Below, one piece after another: positions 60,965 through 64,000 of a stretch of 64,000 nt of DNA. The first letter of the stretch is position 1; every line of letters starts with the position of its first letter. Made by a program: the position numbers and the translations under genes. This stretch comes from Deferribacteraceae bacterium UBA6793. GTDB taxonomy: Bacteria > Chrysiogenota > Deferribacteres > Deferribacterales > Geovibrionaceae. Location of the stretch: NCBI GenBank assembly GCA_002452405.1, contig DKFP01000014.1:1-64000 (forward strand). Reading direction: 5' to 3'. The notes below the pieces were generated by a model. The model saw only the letters and a program-made list of their open reading frames with translations. It was not told the DNA's origin and did not search any database.

Positions 60965-62130
60965 TGAATCCGTATGTCAGACGTATTATTGATTTCCTTG
61001 TGGAATCGTCGGAGTTTTTCGCAGTGGCTGCTATAGCCGTACTCAGCTATTTCATTATCAAAAAGGTGATGATACGCTATCTTCACAAGTTCTTTGAAAA
61101 AACAGAGAACAATTACGACGACATGCTGATGGAATCCAACGTTTTCTCGCAGCTTGCATTCATTGCACCGGCACTGGTTGTAATATATTCCTCAGACATA
61201 ATCAGCCTCCCGAAACACGTCACACAGGTTTTCTCGGCATACATTGCAGCGAACATAACTATTTTCATAGTCCGGCTGCTGACAGTGCTTATAAAAATAT
61301 ACAACACCTTTGACATATCCGCCCGTAGACCCATAAAGGGTTACGTTCAGATGATTCAGGTTATAGTGGGGTTCCTCGGTATAATCATTACCGTCTGCAT
61401 GATCCTCGGTAAGTCCCCCCTTGGTATACTGAGCGGTCTGGGAGCCATGACAGCAGTTCTTATGCTGATATTTAAAGACACCATAATGTCTTTTATCGCC
61501 GGTGTTCAGATAATGTTTAACGATTCCGTCCACAAGGGAGACTGGATAGAAATGCCCGCCTTCGGTGTTGACGGCGTAGTCATGGATATCGCTCTCTACA
61601 CCATTAAAGTTGAAAATTTTGATAAAACAATCGTAACCGTACCAACAAGCAAACTTATCGAAAACTCATTCAAAAACTGGCGCGGTATGCAGGAATCAGG
61701 CGGCAGACGAATCAAAAGAACCATCGTGATCGACCAATCCAGCATAAAATTTCTTAAACCGGAAGATATTGAAAGGCTCAAGTCTTTCCGGCTTATAACC
61801 GACTACCTTAATTCCAAATTACAGGAAGACATTGACCCGACAGGAACAGATATTAACAGGAGAAGACTGACAAATATCGGTACTTTCAGAGCATACATAA
61901 AAAGCTATCTTCAGAATAATAAGCATATTCATAAATCAATGACCCTTCTTGTCCGCCAGATGCCTCCTTCTCCGGACGGACTCCCCATTGAAATTTACGC
62001 ATTCGTGTGTGATACTGACTGGAATTTTTATGAAGACGTTCAGGCGGACATCTTTGACCACCTTACAGCGATAGTGCGTGAATTTGACCTGAGAATTTAT
62101 CAGCATATTTCTGATAAAATTAGGGTTTAG
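60964..62130 (+). CDS. MscS-family mechanosensitive channel
   Basis: A 388-residue inner-membrane protein. Five membrane helices (within about 15-185) include the pore helix block LGILSGLGAMTAVLMLIF and the MscS beta-domain motif KGDWIEMPAFGVDGVVMDIA, followed by TVPTSKLIENSFKNW. The long C-terminal alpha/beta domain makes it closer to the YbdG type than to small MscS. It protects against osmotic shock. Its ATG overlaps the FliK-like stop. Confidence 0.92.
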   Translation: MNPYVRRIIDFLVESSEFFAVAAIAVLSYFIIKKVMIRYLHKFFEKTENNYDDMLMESNVFSQLAFIAPALVVIYSSDIISLPKHVTQVFSAYIAANITIFIVRLLTVLIKIYNTFDISARRPIKGYVQMIQVIVGFLGIIITVCMILGKSPLGILSGLGAMTAVLMLIFKDTIMSFIAGVQIMFNDSVHKGDWIEMPAFGVDGVVMDIALYTIKVENFDKTIVTVPTSKLIENSFKNWRGMQESGGRRIKRTIVIDQSSIKFLKPEDIERLKSFRLITDYLNSKLQEDIDPTGTDINRRRLTNIGTFRAYIKSYLQNNKHIHKSMTLLVRQMPPSPDGLPIEIYAFVCDTDWNFYEDVQADIFDHLTAIVREFDLRIYQHISDKIRV

Positions 62131-62182
62131 CTGTTCAGTAGTCCGTGTTTTTTCCGATTTAGTTAGAAATCCGGGGGTTTAT

Positions 62183-63949
62183 ATGTTTTTTACCAGCAAG
62201 TATAAAGTAACGATAGCCAATAAAAACATAGTTCTTGAGGTCAAACACGGTTCAAACCTGTATAAAATCCTGCGCGAGCACGATCTTATCGATAAGATGC
62301 TCTGCGACGGCAGCAGCCAGTGCGGAAAATGCAAGGTTAAGATAACCGGTCCCGATGTGAATAAACCCACAAAGAAGGAACGTCTTGTACTTGCGGAAAC
62401 AAGCCTTGACGCCGGCATACGCCTGGCTTGCCAGTATTCCGTAAAGTCTGCCATCACTGTTGACACACAGGAGCCCACCAAACGCGAAAATGTTAACCCC
62501 GGCATAATCAGTATGAAGATCGTCAAAAAGTCAGGAGAGGTTGAAGAGAACGAGTTCAAACCCTTCCTTAACTCCGACCTCTTTGTAAGCCAGAATGAAA
62601 CTTCTGCTTCGGAACCTGTGAAGGTGCCTGAAAACTACGAGCCTGAGCTTATTGTTGACGATTTGATTGACGAACCTCTGGATGAATACGTTGCGGAAGA
62701 ACGTGTTTCACATGAAACATTTGCTTCTACACCCCAACCTGAAAAGAATACAGCCCCTGTTGCGGAGGAAGCACCTGAGCAGTCTTTAAAACAGGAAGAC
62801 ACAATAAAGATAATATCTCATATAAACGGCAACCTTGTTCAGGACGATTCATACTCTAACGACGGGCTGCTGCTTATACAACTTCCTGACGGCATACAGT
62901 ATTATCATTACAGCGCAGGAATCGGAAATATTGCGTCCAAGGGAATGATAAAGACAAATGAGCGGCTTGAAACTTTACTTGAAAAGCAGTTCGTCTCAGA
63001 TTTCATCTATAACAACATAAACATAAAAGACGTTGAGCGTGTAATCATCATGCTGGACGACTGCTATTTTGAAGGCAAAGAGCTTTTTAATCTGGTGATA
63101 TACACATCTATACACATAGGCACATTTCTGATAGAAGTGCTCCAGCCTATGCAGAACCACAGGGACATGGTTCGTTTCATGCGGTTTGTAAACCAGACTC
63201 CCGGTAAGCGCCTGCTTATTCCGCTTGATTCCATGGAAAAGGCATATTTCATGGACGAAGGCAACCTGTTTGAACTGGAATCTACAAACACAGGCTACGA
63301 CGGGCTTCTCTCAATGAGTGAGTTCAACGGTAAAAACCCTGTGATAGGTCTCAGCGACGACCTGCTTGAAACAACCATTAAAGACAACTTTCATCAGCCT
63401 GATTCAATATCGTTCACTGTATTTTTCCACACTGCGGTTATCTTTATGAAGACAGGACTTGCGGACAGAAGGCTGCAACTTCGCGAGAGATCGGACGTTA
63501 TGGATCTGATGCCCCTTGAGATTACGGTTAAACTCGGCAAGCACGACGGGCTCAAGCGCTTTAACATATACCGCAAGCAGGGATGCGATCTTTACATTGA
63601 CCAGAATGCACTGAACAGTCTCAACAGATTCCGCCTCTTTATAAGATCAGTAATAGGTTACGCCGAGAAACGTTTCAGCACCATAGACAACATAGTATTT
63701 TATACTCTCACCGACAGCGCCACGCTTGCTGACGATTTACAGTCTCTGTCTGCTGTCCCGAAAAAATACGAAAAACGCATTAAAACGTTCTCAGGCGATC
63801 CTTCGATATACGCGGTACAGTTTTTTCAGGAGAAGGATATTCAGGTTTATTTCTCAAAAAGATTCGGCACCCACGAGGTTATAAACCTTGACGAGGATGC
63901 CGCATTCATTGATATGCAAAAAGAGTGTGAGCAAAAAATTATTTCCTGA
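62183..63949 (+). CDS. 2Fe-2S ferredoxin-domain protein with large unrecognised C-terminal region
   Basis: A 588-residue soluble protein. The first ~95 residues form a plant-type ferredoxin domain with cluster ligands C41, C47, C50 (LCDGSSQCGKCK) and C83 (RLACQYSV); the spacing CX5CX2C is that of RACo-type reductive activators rather than plain ferredoxins. An acidic, disordered linker (about 120-220) follows. Residues 230-588 form one or two domains I do not recognise (LLLIQLPDGIQYYHYSAG, VIIMLDDCYFEGKEL, LRLFIRSVIGYAEKRF). GGGGG lies before ATG 62183. It follows the channel gene by 52 bases and closes the cluster. Confidence 0.75.
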   Translation: MFFTSKYKVTIANKNIVLEVKHGSNLYKILREHDLIDKMLCDGSSQCGKCKVKITGPDVNKPTKKERLVLAETSLDAGIRLACQYSVKSAITVDTQEPTKRENVNPGIISMKIVKKSGEVEENEFKPFLNSDLFVSQNETSASEPVKVPENYEPELIVDDLIDEPLDEYVAEERVSHETFASTPQPEKNTAPVAEEAPEQSLKQEDTIKIISHINGNLVQDDSYSNDGLLLIQLPDGIQYYHYSAGIGNIASKGMIKTNERLETLLEKQFVSDFIYNNINIKDVERVIIMLDDCYFEGKELFNLVIYTSIHIGTFLIEVLQPMQNHRDMVRFMRFVNQTPGKRLLIPLDSMEKAYFMDEGNLFELESTNTGYDGLLSMSEFNGKNPVIGLSDDLLETTIKDNFHQPDSISFTVFFHTAVIFMKTGLADRRLQLRERSDVMDLMPLEITVKLGKHDGLKRFNIYRKQGCDLYIDQNALNSLNRFRLFIRSVIGYAEKRFSTIDNIVFYTLTDSATLADDLQSLSAVPKKYEKRIKTFSGDPSIYAVQFFQEKDIQVYFSKRFGTHEVINLDEDAAFIDMQKECEQKIIS

Positions 63950-64000
63950 AGAGCTCACAGATTGCCGCGTCAAGATCTGCGGCGCGTACAGGTTTGTTAA
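63939..64000 (-). CDS. C-terminus of a probable receiver-domain protein (partial)
   Basis: On the minus strand an open frame enters from the right edge and reads NKPVRAADLDAAICELFRK before a TAA at 63939-63941. KP followed by a helix of this type is the usual end of a response-regulator receiver (KPxxxxxLxxxi). The protein could be a lone regulator or a hybrid kinase ending in a receiver. Its stop lies inside the last codons of the ferredoxin-domain gene, so the two converge with 11 bases of overlap. Confidence 0.6.
   Translation of the reverse strand, partial: NKPVRAADLDAAICELFRK

Overview
The window is a chromosomal stretch of a motile, Gram-negative, probably anaerobic or respiratory bacterium. 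The clues are an outer-membrane gene set (lapA/lapB-like pair, OmpA-domain protein, AMIN-domain amidase), menaquinone made by the futalosine route (mqnC), pyruvate phosphate dikinase, a sensor kinase with a CxxCH c-type heme motif, and a polar-type flagellar set (flhF, flhG, fliA). From memory this mix fits Deferribacterota (Seleniivibrio, Denitrovibrio, Geovibrio relatives) best; that is inference, and 16S rRNA or a protein search would decide it. Coding density is very high, many genes overlap by 4 bases, and no stretch over 300 bases lacks a gene. I see no phage, transposase, CRISPR array or integrated island.

Left part (1-38 kb), mostly housekeeping. A truncated tRNA-Arg(UCU) and a DUF72 / class III aminotransferase / orphan FlhB-C-terminal-domain trio read outward from the left edge. 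Next come a two-component pair, then glyS-ppdK and leuC-leuD on the minus strand. A 330-residue orphan protein follows, then a DUF2239 gene behind a double-operator promoter, and groES-groEL behind a CIRCE element. A CZB-type chemoreceptor and a GGDEF diguanylate cyclase converge on an inverted repeat that doubles as a terminator. A plus-strand run then carries a CxxCH histidine kinase, a HIT protein, lapA, lapB, mutS, a membrane protein and a YycJ/WalJ-type hydrolase. Facing it is one long minus-strand string: mqnC, a GAF histidine kinase, a FapA/DUF342 protein, uvrA, an AMIN amidase, glmU, glmS and a CorC/HlyC protein.

Right part (38.4-63.9 kb), one long plus-strand motility and signalling supercluster: fliR, flhB, flhA, flhF, flhG, a 67-residue membrane protein, fliA, cheB, fliM, a FliY-like fliN, cheY, cheZ, a cheA with its own receiver, and cheR further on. 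Woven into it are poorly described genes: a nested pair of exported proteins plus a tail-anchored protein; a SpoIIE-type phosphatase with two cysteine-motif PAS domains followed by a STAS protein and a STAS-HEAT fusion but no recognisable switch kinase; a small charged protein whose start looks frameshifted; a possible PilZ-like protein; a membrane-anchored coiled coil; a FliK-like protein; an MscS channel; and a 2Fe-2S protein with a large unrecognised C-terminal region. The window ends in the C-terminus of a probable receiver-domain protein on the minus strand.

The most novel material is the region 51.6-63.9 kb. The chemotaxis core there is ordinary, but its companions suggest a partner-switching and membrane module tied to flagellar control. 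All assignments were made by reading the sequence; no database search was run.
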